Shown in pieces: positions 13,217 through 24,780 of a stretch of DNA of 64,000 nucleotides. The position numbers and the translations under genes were made by a program. Below the pieces are notes generated by a model, which was not told the origin of the DNA, ran no database searches, and saw nothing but the letters and a program-made list of their open reading frames with translations. The number at the start of each line of letters is the position of its first letter. The stretch's first letter is position 1. The DNA comes from Engraulis encrasicolus. Lineage: Eukaryota; Chordata; Actinopteri; Clupeiformes; Engraulidae. Location: assembly GCF_034702125.1 (NCBI RefSeq), contig NC_085867.1:46658262-46722261 (forward strand). Direction: 5' to 3'.

Positions 13217-13336
13217 TAAATGTGGACTCAATGAGCAACCGATGAGAAGGACCAATCGCCTATTACCACACCGCATAGGCCTGCACCTGTCAAATCAGGG
13301 GATACCAGATAACTAGGTTCCTCTCTCTTCAGTACT

Positions 13337-13387
13337 CATGGACTCTGATGAAGATGGCTTGCCATCGAAACGTTAGTCCCTAACATG
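13337..13387 (+). ncRNA. Hammerhead ribozyme motif, right Penelope terminal repeat
   Basis: Stem I pairs GGACT (13340-13344) with AGTCC (13375-13379). The core CTGATGA is at 13345-13351. Stem II is GATGG (13353-13357) with CCATC (13362-13366) and a CTTG loop. GAA is followed by ACGT (13370-13373), which is self-complementary, so stem III would form between two molecules. T13374 is the cleavage-site nucleotide. One extra A (13352) sits before stem II. Minimal hammerheads with such short stem III are described from Penelope-like elements and work as dimers (published knowledge). Confidence 0.78.
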
Positions 13388-13700
13388 TTGTGCACTTGAA
13401 TTAAAAAAGAAAAAGCATCCCATCTGAGCTGCTCCGGTGTCTTCTCTTCATTCTAGATGTAGGCCTACATTTGCACGAGAATCCAGTGCGTATCACAAAA
13501 GCTATCACACCGGTTTGTTCGCCGTGGTGCTCAGCGGTCTATATGACACCATGTTTTGAATCCTGTGTGTCTTTCATTGAGCATCCGCCGTGATGCTCAG
13601 TCCACATTGGTGCTGCTGTGTGGTTTATGTGAGATCACTGTTTGAATCCTGTGTGTGTGTGTGTGTGTGTGAGAGCAGTGGGCTGTGAAGGAGCTTACAC

Positions 13701-14022
13701 TCTCCACTACTCTCCCCTCCCCTCCTCTTCTCCTCTCCTCTCCTCTCCTCTCCTCCTCTCCTCTCCTCTCCCCCTCTCCTCTCTTCTCTCCTTTCCTCTC
13801 CCCCTCTCCTCTCTTTTCCCATCTCCTCTCCTCTTCTCTCTTCTCCTCTCCCTCTCCTCTCCTATCCTTGAGCTCCTCTCATCTCATCTCCTCTCTTCTC
13901 CTCCCCTCTCCTCCTCTCTCATCTCCTCTCCTCTCTCGTCTTCTCTCCTCCTCTCCTCTCCCCTCCTCTTCTCTCCTCTCCTCTCCTCTCCTCTCCACTA
14001 CTCTCCTCTGCTCTGCTCTGCT
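13701..14022. repeat. CT-rich pyrimidine tract (TCTCC-type)
   Basis: About 320 bp of almost pure pyrimidine built of TCTCC/CTCTC, between two copies of a GTGGTTTATGTGAGA sequence (13620 and 14040). It could form triplex-type structure. Confidence 0.9.
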
Positions 14023-14067
14023 GTCCACATTGGTGCTGTGTGGTTTATGTGAGACCACTGTTTGAAT

Positions 14068-14200
<133 letters not shown>

Positions 14201-14735
14201 TCTAATAGCATTTTCTCTGCGGAAATGCAGTATGTCAAAATATGTAGGCCTACCTTATGTTAAGAAAGCTGCTATGACATATGGAACTTGTCGGTAGGCC
14301 TATTTGGCAATTATTTATTTGAAAATCTGATATTGAAAAAGTTACTGCCTCACCAGCCATAAATCCCACCGCACGTCACTGATATCATATTGAACCCTAT
14401 ATGTGAGTCAAGGCAGGTGAGCGAATATTTTTGGTAATGTAGTTTATAGACAATCCAAAAGACATAGCTACAGCGTGCTTGTTACCAATCTTTCTCATAT
14501 GCTGCTTCAAAGTAAATTATGGTAAGCCCTGCCACCTAAGGTATGGTCAAAAGCATGAGAAGGACCCACCTGATCTGTTCAAACTAGCATTAAATTAATT
14601 TCTCTCTCTCTCTCTCTCTCTCTCCCCATCGTCTCATTTCATTTTATCATTTTATTTTCATATTTAGTTATGCAGGGTTTTTTTTTTAAATGTGACCTGG
14701 GGTGTTCTGAAAGGTACCATGTAACAAATGTATTG

Positions 14736-14756
14736 TTTATTATTATTATTATTATT

Positions 14757-14787
<31 letters not shown>

Positions 14788-14803
14788 TTATTATTATTAT
14801 TAA
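14736..14803. repeat. TTA and TTC trinucleotide run
   Basis: TTA, then CTT, then TTA units, ending about 45 bp downstream of the exon 5 donor. Confidence 0.9.
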
Positions 14804-14847
14804 AACTACCTTGCTGGGGATGTTGGAAGTTACAGCGTGTTAATTAC

Positions 14848-15026
14848 CTTGCTGGATGTTGTCCCTGAAGATGGCCACGTGCTCATCTCGGTCGGGCCGT
14901 GTGTGCTCGTGCCAGAAGCCAATCACATGTCCCAGCTCGTGCACCACGATGCCGAACTTGTCGCAGTTCTTTCCGATGGAGATGGCCTGGGGGCCGCCCC
15001 CTCGCCTCCCCACGTACGAGCAGCAC
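14848..15026 (-). CDS. bmp1: BMP1/tolloid-family protease, exon 5 (zinc-binding active site)
   Basis: This 179 bp exon has acceptor CACACAG|G (phase 2) and donor AAG|GTAATT (phase 1). It encodes residues 164-223. It begins in the [13 protein letters not shown] loop, whose vicinal cysteines are a BMP1/tolloid hallmark. It carries the astacin signature: H193, H197 and H203 as zinc ligands and E194 as general base, in [13 protein letters not shown], followed by TRPDRD. All catalytic residues are intact, so the enzyme should be active. The tail reads [13 protein letters not shown] where relatives have a form of HVTIIRENIQPG. These are mild departures outside the active site. The exon lies 466 bp beyond the right end of the large nested transposon of intron 5. 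Confidence 0.95.
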
Positions 15027-15659
15027 CTGTGTGGGATGGTGGTAGGGGTCGGAGTGAATACAAACATATGCGCATACCGTAAGATATGCAGGACAGGGCT
15101 GCTGACAGCTTCAGTCAGGGCCAGGAGAAAGTCATTTGAAAGGGCCCCGCCAAACAATACATACCACAGGCCCGTAGCCAGGGGGGGTTCGAGGGGTTCG
15201 TTCGAATCCCCCCTCCCATCCCGCACCCCCACTCAAACCCCCCAACTACGAACTACGTTGCATCCCACTTTGACTGGAAGGCCATTTCATAGACAATAAT
15301 TGTCAGATAGCAGTAACTGAGCCAACAGTGGGCCGACACTATGTGGGGAGATAGCTCATTTGAAGCAATTCATGTCCATTTATGTTAAGAGTGGGGAGGA
15401 ACAGACAAACAATTAAGGACAACAGCAACAACAGACTTGCGACAAAATTATAATGAATAAAGTATGTCTAAATTAAAATATTTCAGTGTGCTAGTGTATT
15501 TGGGAAACATTGGAGCAGCGAGCCAAATAAAGTCCACTTTCGGGGGGAAAAGATCCCCCCCCCCCCCCCCCCCCCCAATGCTGGGTCCCCCTTTCCCTGT
15601 ATGATAATTTCCCTGCTTTAAAAATGGTGAATCGAAGGTGTCTGAAATCTGTTGGAAAA

Positions 15660-15791
15660 GGGTAACCAGGGGTACAGGGGTGTCACGTCTGAGGGTAACC
15701 AGGGGAACAGGGGTGTCACATCTCAGGGTAACCAGGGGAACAGGGGTGTCACATCTGAGGGTAACCAGGGGTACAGGGGTGTCACATCTGA
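15660..15791. repeat. 33 bp minisatellite, four units
   Basis: The unit contains GGGTAACCAGGGG and ACAGGGGTGTCAC. It resembles the AGGTACAGGGGTGTCAC that follows the duplicated exon 4 donor, so both probably arose from the same local duplications. Confidence 0.85.
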
Positions 15792-15863
15792 GGTACAGTA
15801 TGAGGTTTGTGTGTTTGTGTGTGTTGGGAGTCGCGAGCGACAGAGAGATGCTCTGCAGCTTTG

Positions 15864-15887
15864 GTCCTCACCCGCAAGGCAGGTACA
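15864..15887 (-). other. Duplicate of the exon 4 splice donor inside intron 4
   Basis: The minus strand reads TACCTGCCTTGCGG|GTGAGG, the same as the true exon 4 end at 15979/15980. It lies in the second unit of a 108 bp duplication. No exon body precedes it. Confidence 0.8.
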
Positions 15888-15978
15888 GGGGTGTCACGTT
15901 TGAGGTATGAGGTTTGTGTGTGTGTGCTCGGAGTGGAGTCGCGAGAGACAGAGCGATGCTCTGCAGCTTTGGTCCTCA

Positions 15979-16215
<237 letters not shown>

Positions 16216-17498
16216 AAGAAAGAAATAAAGAAATTAGAGTCAAAGAGAAAATAAAACATTAAGATAAAACATATGGTAAAATAAAAAAAATAAAAACACA
16301 ATACAAGACACACAGAAAACAAACCGCTGCATATCTCACCACGGACCACGGCGCATCGGAATATAGATATAAACAAAACATACCGCGAGTAGGCCCAGGG
16401 GCATACTGTAGTGAGTTAGTCATTGATTCTGACAGAGCAACTTTACAAGAACGCCTCGCATATGGAAAATCTGGTGACATCAGATGAATTTGTGGCGTTT
16501 TGAATGTGTTTGAAGGAGAATGTAGAGAACAGAGAATTCAGATCTGAGAGTTCCTCTTGCTCATAGGAAAGACATAAAAGATGGCCATTTTATAGACAAA
16601 ATGTATGCTTTTAGACAAACCAATACGGTTTACTGAAGTAGATTCTTCAAAATCTAAATGTACAGATTCTACAACAACAAAAAATGTAAATCACAAAAAC
16701 TGTTGAAAACAATCTTTATTTTGTGATTTTCACAGTTTCACCCAGGTCTACAGTACTTGTGGCCTGTTTTCTTGTGTCTAGTCACATTTATAGACACAGG
16801 GTCCCTGTCAATATCTAACCTCCTGTCCTCTCCTTTAACTTGTGGCATTGTGCTTTGCTGACACCCAGCCTCCATGAAGAGAACAATGAAGTTTCCCCAT
16901 TCAACATCCTGATTGCAATGACCAATGAATTCTGCTTTCGCAAGATATTGAATACATTTTTTTGCCTCACATTAGCCCACAAGTTTAAAAAAAAAAAATG
17001 CTGTTATGCAGAAACAAAGTGAAATGTATTATGCAGGTATGATATTACAGCTGGATCCTTATATAGGGATGTACTAGTAGGTGTAAATGATCTGTGGGCT
17101 ATCTGTCAAAGCCAACAAACCAATTTGTATCCCATTCTGTCTGTTACTTTTATTATTGGCGGCTAATTCAAAACAGTTTTTACAATACTACAGAATTTTC
17201 TATTTTACATCTCTTTACAGCTCTTCTGTGCAACTACTTTCTTTTTTTCCTGTATAATTGAAGTATTCATTTGACAATGTGTCCCGGCCTTCCATACAAA
17301 ACAAGACAAATCCCCCGCATAAATTCCCCCTCCTTCTCTGTCTCTCTCTGTGTTGCATGCGAAAGGGGACTAAATGGAAATATCTGTGAATTTTGGTTGC
17401 AGATGTTTGTGTGCAGATGTTTGTGTGCGGAAGCGACAACACAGCTTCCTACCATAACATACTGACAGTATTTGGTCACACCCATCCCTGGTATGGTT

Positions 17499-17555
<57 letters not shown>

Positions 17556-17574
17556 ACAGCCACTGCTTTTGATA

Positions 17575-17934
17575 CACTCTAAAAAGTACTGTGTCAGAAA
17601 TGACACAAAATATGTGTGCTCAGGGACAACACATTTGAATGTGCGTGCTCAGAGACAACACATTCTGTGTCATTTGTAGATGTGTGTAAGAAAGGGGTAG
17701 TAAAAGTGTAAGAAAAAGGAATCAAATAAATAAAAACTATTTTGTGTAATATTCAAACCACAGTCCTATTTTATGATGAGTATTTGGCTACATTGTAAAT
17801 TTTTTACACAAAATGTGTCAAACACAGCATTTTAACCAAATAATACACATGTTCTGTCATATTCCACACACTATGTGTTAAAATCACCTTAACACAAAAC
17901 ATGTGTCAAAAATTACACATTTCTTCTTAGAGTG
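17575..17934. mobile_element. Tc1/mariner-type MITE, short copy
   Basis: The ends CACTCTAA and TTAGAGTG are perfect inverted repeats flanked by TA (17573-17574, 17935-17936). It has two copies of the internal unit, against three in the long copy. Confidence 0.8.
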
Positions 17935-18144
17935 TAAAGCAGAAAATTACTTTCCACATCTGAAGGCACTGCAGTGACTTTCTTCGCTATAAACTTAGTC
18001 CTCTCCCGTGACGCACCAGATTGTGAATTGCAGGAGCACAGAGGATACCTTGCTCTTCTACAGTACGTGACTTCACGTGTGTTTCTAATGTATGTTTGTG
18101 TGTTTAAGCTTGGTGAAAACACGCATGCATGTTTGTATCTTTAC

Positions 18145-18297
18145 CACTGAAGTTTCCGCTGATGAGGTAGGGGATGACGGCATCGGGCCACACCCTCTCT
18201 GGTCTGGCAGTCGCCGCCCTTCGTTTCCGGGACACGCGGCCAATCACAACAGGGTGTGGAGTGTCGTCGCTCACGCCCGCTCCGCTCCACATCTCCC
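18145..18297 (-). CDS. bmp1: BMP1/tolloid-family protease, exon 3 (furin site, mature N-terminus)
   Basis: This 153 bp exon is phase 1 at both ends, with acceptor CTGTCTTAG|GG and donor G|GTAAAG. It encodes residues 74-124. Residues 97-100 are RKRR, a proprotein-convertase (furin) site. The next residues, [17 protein letters not shown], are the conserved start of the mature BMP1/TLL astacin domain. ARPERVWPD is closer to BMP1 (SRPERVWPD) than to TLL1/2 (SRTERIWPG). Residues 122-124 (NFS) form an N-glycosylation sequon at the place where BMP1 has NFT. The propeptide between the FxGD switch and the furin site is only about 50 residues and reads weakly conserved, as is usual for this segment. 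Several substitutions (AVIPYLIS for GVIPFVIG) are conservative. Confidence 0.92.
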
Positions 18298-18613
18298 CTA
18301 AGACAGCATTGAATACAAATCCAAAAACACCACTATTTTTTGTATCCATTGTTTTTTATTTATTTTTAAAATAAGTAACATTGTAGTCAGTCTGTTACCA
18401 GCACCCACCCACCCCAACCTTAGATAGCCTACACATGACGTGAGCCAATGAGGTATGAATGTAATGAAAAGAATTAAGTTTAGTAACAACAAACCATTAG
18501 TAAAAGCATGTTATTTACCTTGTCCTATAATGACATGAAGTATCAGAAAGGGGAAAAAAGACAAAGCATATGTGACATTTCATTGCGCATGATCCAGAAC
18601 ACCACTACTGAAC

Positions 18614-18720
18614 AGAACAGAACAGAACAGAACAGAACAGAACAGAAAAGTATAATAGAATAGAATATAATAGACTAGAATAGAATAGACACAACTAGAC
18701 TAGACTAGACTAGAATGGAA
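18614..18720. repeat. AACAG and TAGAC/TAGAA pentamer run
   Basis: Three related pentamers follow one another. Confidence 0.85.
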
Positions 18721-19319
18721 TAGAATTAATCTGTGCTGTTCACCAGAGTTGTTGGCACATTGTGACGTAACAGCACATGTTAAGATTTTTAATGGATTTG
18801 CAATCAACACATGCAGTAGCACCACAATCCCCAGGGTTCAATTAACACTTTGTGAGATGTGAGATGAACATTTAAATCTGAAATCTTTTTTTTTCATCGA
18901 ATAGAACACTCACATTTTCAACCCCAAATATAAAATGTTGAAGTATCAATGTGAAAGTATCAATTATGCTTGTGATGTAGAGTGCATCTTCTTTGAAAGC
19001 TGGACCCAGTTTCTCAGAAATGTCGTTGCTAACCAGTTGGCAACTTACCAGGTTTCCATTGGGAAATTGCATTGCAACCAAGTAAGGTGCTCACTTAGTT
19101 AGCAACGATGTTGTGTTGAGAAACACACCCCTGGTTCAGCAGTTTGCAACTGACACTGTGCAGGAAATGGTCAAAAAAGGTAGGCTTACTGCAACTATGT
19201 TGCTCATTGAAACTGAGCTGCCTATTGCCAAATTTGATCTTTACATGAAAGTTTACTAAGTAATTAACAAATATTTCCTAGTATGATCCAAGCAGAGTCA
19301 TTTTTGCAGCTAAAAATGG

Positions 19320-19498
19320 GTATTTTTGGACCATGGAGAAGATCCCCCTTTTCATGTATGAAAAGTGCATTTTTTCCAGTCATAATGAATACTTAGAATT
19401 TGATGGTGGTGGTAAGTATTCACGAAAAGGTAACATTAGTGAATGGGCAGCATGCATTCTGGAAATAAACAACTAAAAATCTCACACAGTGTCCCTTT
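19320..19498 (+). mobile_element. MITE end with CACAGTGTCCCTTTAA terminus, copy A
   Basis: It shares ACCATGGAGAAGATCCCCC through CACACAGTGTCCCTTTAA with 26345-26537. The TTAA at the end suggests a piggyBac/Kolobok-like family. Confidence 0.6.
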
Positions 19499-19610
19499 AA
19501 CTTTGTGCTGAGTGTAAATCAGACAGAAGAGCCTGGAGTCTGGATGCCTGCAGGTATACCTACTCAGTGCAGCTCGCTGTGCCACGTTTGATTCCAGGCA
19601 CCAGGCAGCC

Positions 19611-20280
19611 TGATCTCCAAAAATTCTGTGCTCCTGGACACGGATGTTAAGGACACGGAATCCGTGTCCAGGAGCACGGATTTTGCCAAAATTCCGTGCT
19701 CCTGGACACGGAATTGTTTTCCGTGCTCCTGGACACAGAATTGTTTTCCGTGATGGGCACACGGAAGTGCTTTCTATAGGCTATTACCACAGCACTGTGT
19801 AACTCTATCATTAGAAAATACATACCAAATGCTAATCCTAAACAAAATAATGCTATAGTAATTTCAGTTGGGCCCTGACCAAAACATTCCCTAACCTTAA
19901 CCTGTCATTAAAGACATATTTTTGAGAAATACCTTTTCCAGTTGGTCAAATTCATATAATGAATGAAAGAAAAGTAGCTGTGCCCAGACCAAAACAATCC
20001 CTAACCCTAACCTGTGAGTAGGAAATGTTTTTTTGAGAAAAAAATATTTGAAATTAGAAAAATCCTGAGAAAACACAAGACTGTGGAAACATAGAGCTGT
20101 GGGAGTAGCCTATAGAGAGAGCACTTATCTGTGTCCATCACGGAAAACAATTCCGTGTCCAGGAACACGGAAAACAAATCCGTGTCCAGGAGCACGGAAT
20201 TTTGGCAAAATCCGTGCTCCTGGACACGGATTTTGTGCCCTTAACATCCGTGTCCAGGCGCACGGAATATTTGGAGATCA
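19611..20280. mobile_element. Foldback element built from TCCGTGTCCAGGAGCACGGA palindromes
   Basis: The ends TGATCTCCAAA and TTTGGAGATCA are inverted repeats. Each arm contains several copies of the palindrome. The centre has two CCCTAACC-containing direct copies. Confidence 0.75.
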
Positions 20281-20337
20281 TGTTGCACCAGGCCAGAGAT
20301 CTTTCAGTACTCTGAGCGTCACTGAGTGTGTGTGGGA

Positions 20338-20340
<3 letters not shown>

Positions 20341-20428
<88 letters not shown>
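20341..20428. repeat. GT microsatellite
   Basis: About 43 GT units in intron 2, starting near the exon 2 donor. Confidence 0.95.
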
Positions 20429-20432
<4 letters not shown>

Positions 20433-20466
20433 TGCGTGCGTCTCACTTTATGGATGTTTATCTTAC

Positions 20467-20556
20467 CTAAATCACTGCGATTAACTGTCAGGACATGTTC
20501 TATCCTCAGCATGCGCAGGTCTTCTTCATCAAGTGCAATATCCCCCAGAAAGGCAG
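20467..20556 (-). CDS. bmp1: BMP1/tolloid-family protease, exon 2 (propeptide, FxGD switch)
   Basis: This 90 bp exon is phase 1 at both ends, with acceptor TTCTTAG|CT and donor G|GTAAGA. It encodes residues 44-73. It contains AFLGDIALDEEDLR (residues 45-58). The FxGD motif is the astacin aspartate switch: in proastacin the Asp side chain caps the catalytic zinc and keeps the zymogen inactive (family knowledge). Phe-Leu-Gly-Asp and DEEDLR match human BMP1 as I remember it better than TLL1/TLL2, which have FWGD. The exon also holds a possible N-glycosylation sequon, N69-R-S. A 38.1 kb intron separates it from exon 1. A GT microsatellite begins about 38 bp from its donor (20341-20428). Confidence 0.9.
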
Positions 20557-22091
20557 CTAAGAATAGATACATGACCAGGCAGAGAGAGAGAGAAAGACAG
20601 ACAGACAGGGAGAGATACGAAACCATTATATTCATTCATACACTGGAGTACATATTACTATGCACTTACTGTAAACCATATTTCTGTCAGAACCACTCTT
20701 GTCAAAAATGAGACGGAAACAGAGATACATTTCAGAGGCTTTATTTTTGAATGCAGACAATTTGTATTTGGCGGCTCTGTTCGGAGGAAGTTCCCAAGCT
20801 TCTCCATGAGCTCCATGGAAGCCAAGACAGGGAACAGCAGCATCCTCAGGTGGAGTGCCTTCCATTTAGCTGGAATAACCTCAACACAAACAAAATTTAC
20901 CAGAGCCCCTTCACTGCTGCACCCTCAGACGGTGCCTGTACCCCAGGTTAAGAACCACTGTACAGCACATTGCAGTGTTACAGAATTACACTACCTAATA
21001 TTGAATGACTTTAAACCTCGCCCCCAGTGAACTCACTTTGGTCACAGAGTTCGCCGACCCGCTATAGAAAAATAATGACTTTGTCGTTTCTGCTGTACAC
21101 ACACACAATTACAGTACACTTCTATTAAGTACTGAATGTACATGATTGAAAGTTGCAGTTGTGTCCATGACTCACCAGTCTCCCATGTCTAAGTAAACAA
21201 CTCAATGTTCATTTAGCTTAGGATGAACATGTTTTCCAGGATCTGCAATGCAACTGACAGTAAAAAAAAAGAACTCCCACGGACTTACAGTGAGTCATAC
21301 GTTCAACTCTATCTCCATCAAAAGTTTAGCCTGGGCGAGAGCGACTGTGGACTCCGTCAAACAGTCTGGCAAAATCCAAGAGGAATCCGTCTCCGTGGAG
21401 GGTGGGAGATGGCCTGATCTTACTCAGCCATTTAAAATTCATTGGAGTTCCGAATTCAAATTAAAATTCATATTGTGCTTTATTAGCATGACTGTTAACG
21501 ATATAGCAAACAAAACAAAAGTGTGACTATAGTTACCCTAACCAATCAGCAATGGACTTTGAGGGTGAGTTCTGCGTCACCACTCTCAACTGTTTGCTGA
21601 TTAGCCAAACACTGAGTGAACCGAGCTGGAGGCTTTTGCCAGACGCTGTGCGGAGCCAAAATCTTTGGGTGGAGTACATAGGATGGCGTCGCCAGGCTAT
21701 CACAAGCTTGGCCATTTATCATTCAAAGGCATAAAGGCGGCCTCCTAACCTTTCTGCTCCCAGGGCTGCAATGTTGTCTTGCATGGTAACAACAAGGGGG
21801 GATAGAGAAGCGATGAGAAGAGAAAGGGAAAAGGGAAAAGACGGTTTGTCTTTGAATTCAGGCAAGAGAGAGAGAGAGAGAGAAAAGAGCGAGAGAAAGG
21901 AGAAGAGAGAGAAGAATAGAGAGAGAAAGAGGAAAAAAGTGAATAGGAAAAAGTTTCTATTTATGTTTGTGTGTGTTATGCTTGGTGCATGGGTGTGTGT
22001 CTTTCACCCTCTAATATATCTAACCTCTCAGTTTAACCTCCCTGTTCCCTGAGTTGCAATGCTGTCTGCCTGGCATGGGGTCTGACAAAAA

Positions 22092-22118
22092 TTAAAGAGA
22101 GAGAGAGACAGAGACAGA

Positions 22119-22152
<34 letters not shown>

Positions 22153-22240
22153 CAGAGAGAGAGAGAGAGAGACAGAGACAGAGGGACAGACAGAGACAGA
22201 GGGAGACACAGAGTCAGAGTCAGAGACAGAGACACAGTCA
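22092..22240. repeat. GA/CAGA-type simple repeat
   Basis: A mixture of GAGA and GACAGA units. Confidence 0.85.
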
Positions 22241-22529
22241 AAGCACGAACAAGACACCAGCAGAGAATGGTGAAGAGTTACTCAAGATTCAAGAGATTCA
22301 AGAATATATTGTCATTGCAAAAAGGCAACAAAATTGTGTTTGGGGTACAATACTTAGTAGCAGCAGGTTTTCAAGTAAAGTGCAATAAGAAGTAAAAGTG
22401 ACACCAGTGCTTGACCCTCCCAGCCCCCCCCCCCCCATCCCACTTAAAGTGCAGCAGAGGTTAAGTGCATAATGCTCAACACCCCCCCCCCCTCTCTCTC
22501 AAACTCGCGCGCACACGCGCGCACACACA

Positions 22530-22663
<134 letters not shown>

Positions 22664-22924
22664 GAAATGTCCAAAGGATACATGGATAACATTTTAGACA
22701 GTAATGTTCCTAGGCAGTCTTGCAAATTCAAAAGTCTAATGGCCTGGTGGTAAACGCTGTTGGCCAGTCTTTTAGGGCGGCCACATAACCTGACCTAACA
22801 TCACGTATAAACCATAAATGCACTCAGAGAGTGCAGACCTCCGCCAAGGAAGCTGTTTGATAGAACATTTGACTATGTTACAGCCTATTTTCTTTCTGCC
22901 TTTCTGCGTTGTTTTGTGGAGTTA

Positions 22925-23175
22925 GAAACTGGAATGTCAAATTATGCCCCCTATCCTGTAATGGTGTAGAATCTTTTTTTTTTTAATTCCTGGATCCGCA
23001 TTGTGATCCGGATCACCATCAACATTTATCCCTTGCTCCTTTTGTCATTTCCAACAACTCCACAAAATGTCATCCAGATCCGTTGGACTTTTTTAGTTAT
23101 CATGCTGACAGGCAGACAAACAAACAGACAAACCAACGCCACCGAAAATATAAACTCCTTGGCGAAGGTAATAAA
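22925..23175 (+). repeat. LINE/SINE-type 3' tail repeat, copy B
   Basis: It is homologous to copy A at 4810-4995. It ends in CAGACAAACAAACAGACA and GGCGAAGGTAATAA, a common fish LINE-tail form. Confidence 0.6.
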
Positions 23176-23557
23176 ACTACTTTCAGGGAGAGAGCTTTTA
23201 GAAAGAGCAGGAAGGGATCACAAAAAAAACAACAAAACGTCAGAGAGGAGGTGAAAGACAGAACGAAATGATATGAGAGAGAGAGAGAGAGAAAGAGTGT
23301 CACAGCTATGTGATAATTTGTGATGTTTTGACAGCTTGGCCTTCCCCTAAAGACAGCCTTGGAGAGTATGAGTGGACCTACAATCTTAAAACGGCAGAAC
23401 ATCAAAGAGTGGAGTTGTCAACTCTGTGGCAGACATAGTTCACACCAGCACACAATGACATCCAGCATTCCTTTTTTATGTCCGTTCTCTTTCTCCTCCT
23501 TTGATTCATTTTCTCCATTTCTCCCTGTCACACACAAACGCACGCACGCACGCACAC

Positions 23558-23597
<40 letters not shown>

Positions 23598-23708
23598 GAT
23601 TTTTGGGCACAAAATAGTCACAAACATGAGGCAATGTTCATTCGTTCTCTAGGCTACAAAGCTATTTTGTCAAAACGTGACTCTGGTCATCCCCTCCCGT
23701 CCCAACAC

Positions 23709-23850
23709 CTCCACACCATCGGGATGGGACTACATCCCCACCAAGTTCCTCTACACCTCCACACCATCGGGATGGGGCTACATCCCCACCGAGTTCCTCT
23801 ACACCTCCACACCATCGGGATGGGACTACATCCCCACCAAGTTCCTCTTT
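23709..23850. repeat. 48 bp minisatellite, three units
   Basis: ACACCATCGGGATGGG recurs at 23713, 23761 and 23809. Period 48 keeps frames open, so the apparent protein is an artefact. Confidence 0.88.
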
Positions 23851-23866
23851 CAGTGTCACACATGAA

Positions 23867-24180
23867 GGGCAGTCATGGGTGAGCGGTTAGGGCGTCAGAC
23901 TTGCATCCCAGAGGTTGCCGGTTCGACTCCCGACCCGCCAGGTTGGTGGGGGGAGTAATCAACCAGTGCTCTCCTCCATCCTCCTCCATGACTGAGGTAC
24001 CCTGAGCATGGTACCGTCCCACCGCACTGCTCCCCATGGGGCGCCACTGAGGGCTGCCCCCTTGCACGGGTGAGGCATAAATGCAATTTCGTTGTGTGCA
24101 GTGTGCAGTGTTCACTTGTGTGCTGTAGAGTGCTGTGTCACAATGACAATGGGAGTTGGAGATTCCCAATGGGCTTTCAC
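23867..24180 (+). mobile_element. tRNA-derived SINE, plus copy of an inverted pair
   Basis: It has a tRNA-like head with a box A-like GTGAGCGGTTAGGGC and a box B GGTTCGACTCC. A conserved body follows, containing CACAATGACAATGGGAGTTG. Confidence 0.75.
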
Positions 24181-24184
24181 AAAA

Positions 24185-24360
24185 ATCAGTGTGAAACAAG
24201 TCCGACAGGCGGACAAAGATGCGTCCGATGGTGGCAAAGAGCGTATTTTTTGGCCGACTTAAAGAATGCGTTTCAAGAATGCGTTTCAGACGGACAAACC
24301 GACAGACGAACTGACGGACGGACATGCCAGAGATCTAGGACGCATCTTGTGATCTAGACC
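24185..24360 (+). repeat. Interspersed repeat with GGACGGAC tail, copy A
   Basis: It shares CCGACAGGCGGAC, AAGAATGC, a CGGACAGAC-type run and AGGACGCATCT with 62035-62195. It lies between the two arms of the SINE pair. Confidence 0.6.
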
Positions 24361-24460
24361 AAGTCAGGTAAATCACTATATTGTTTTATCTCCTATTGAC
24401 ATTTTAAAGCAGCAACTTCATTTCATCATGCCCAAACCCCCAAACATAAGTGAAAGTGAA

Positions 24461-24780
24461 GTGAAAGCCTGATTGGGAAACTCCAACTCCCATTGTCATT
24501 GTGACACAGCACTCCACAGCAAACAAGTGTTCACTGCACACTGCACACAACGAAATTGCATTTATGCCTCACCCGTGCAAGGGGGCAGCCCCCAATGGCG
24601 GCCCCATGGAGCAGTACGGTGGGACGGTACCATGCTCAGGGAACCTCCTTCATGGAGGAGAAGGAGGGAAAGTACTGGTTAATTACTCTCCCCACCAACC
24701 TGGCGGCTCGGGAGTCGAACTGGCAACCTTTGGGATACAAGTCTGACGCCCTAACCGTTTACCCATGTATTCGACTGCCC
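24461..24780 (-). mobile_element. tRNA-derived SINE, minus copy of an inverted pair
   Basis: It is the reverse-complement homologue of 23867-24180, about 280 bp away. Box B reads AGTTCGACTCC on the minus strand, one base changed. Confidence 0.75.

Larger units (their letters stand above)
9164..13453 (-). mobile_element. Penelope-like retroelement with 233 bp inverted terminal repeats
   Basis: The two ends 9164-9396 and 13221-13453 are inverted copies of one 233 bp repeat. Each carries a hammerhead-ribozyme motif and ends in GGTGTCTTCTCTTCATTC or its complement. Between them lies a reverse-transcriptase frame read on the minus strand. Penelope-like elements typically have such pseudo-LTRs in either orientation. 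TAGATGTAGGCCTACA occurs just outside the right end (13454) and again at 9079, about 70 bp outside the left end; it may be a duplication or simply the common TAGGCCTA word. The element was interrupted by a Harbinger insertion at 11295-13216. Confidence 0.85.
18298..20466 (-). other. Intron 2 of the bmp1-like gene
   Basis: The intron is 2169 bp. It contains pentamer runs (about 18614-18720), a short inverted repeat around 18985-19135, a MITE end (19320-19498), the CCGTG palindrome element (19611-20280) and a GT run. No coding sequence was seen. Confidence 0.85.

Noticed and set aside
18985..19135. hAT-like element with TTTCTCAG and TTGAGAAAC ends
   Set aside because: The two sides are clearly inverted copies, but no 8 bp duplication could be matched, so boundaries are uncertain.
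19870..20015. Interstitial telomere-like CCCTAACC words
   Set aside because: Only two or three isolated words (CCCTAACCTTAACC, CCCTAACCCTAACC) inside the foldback element, not a telomere array.
23634..23882. Repeat peptide TPSGWDYIPTKFLY
   Set aside because: It comes from a 48 bp minisatellite that is open in several frames on both strands; no start, splice or homologue supports a gene.
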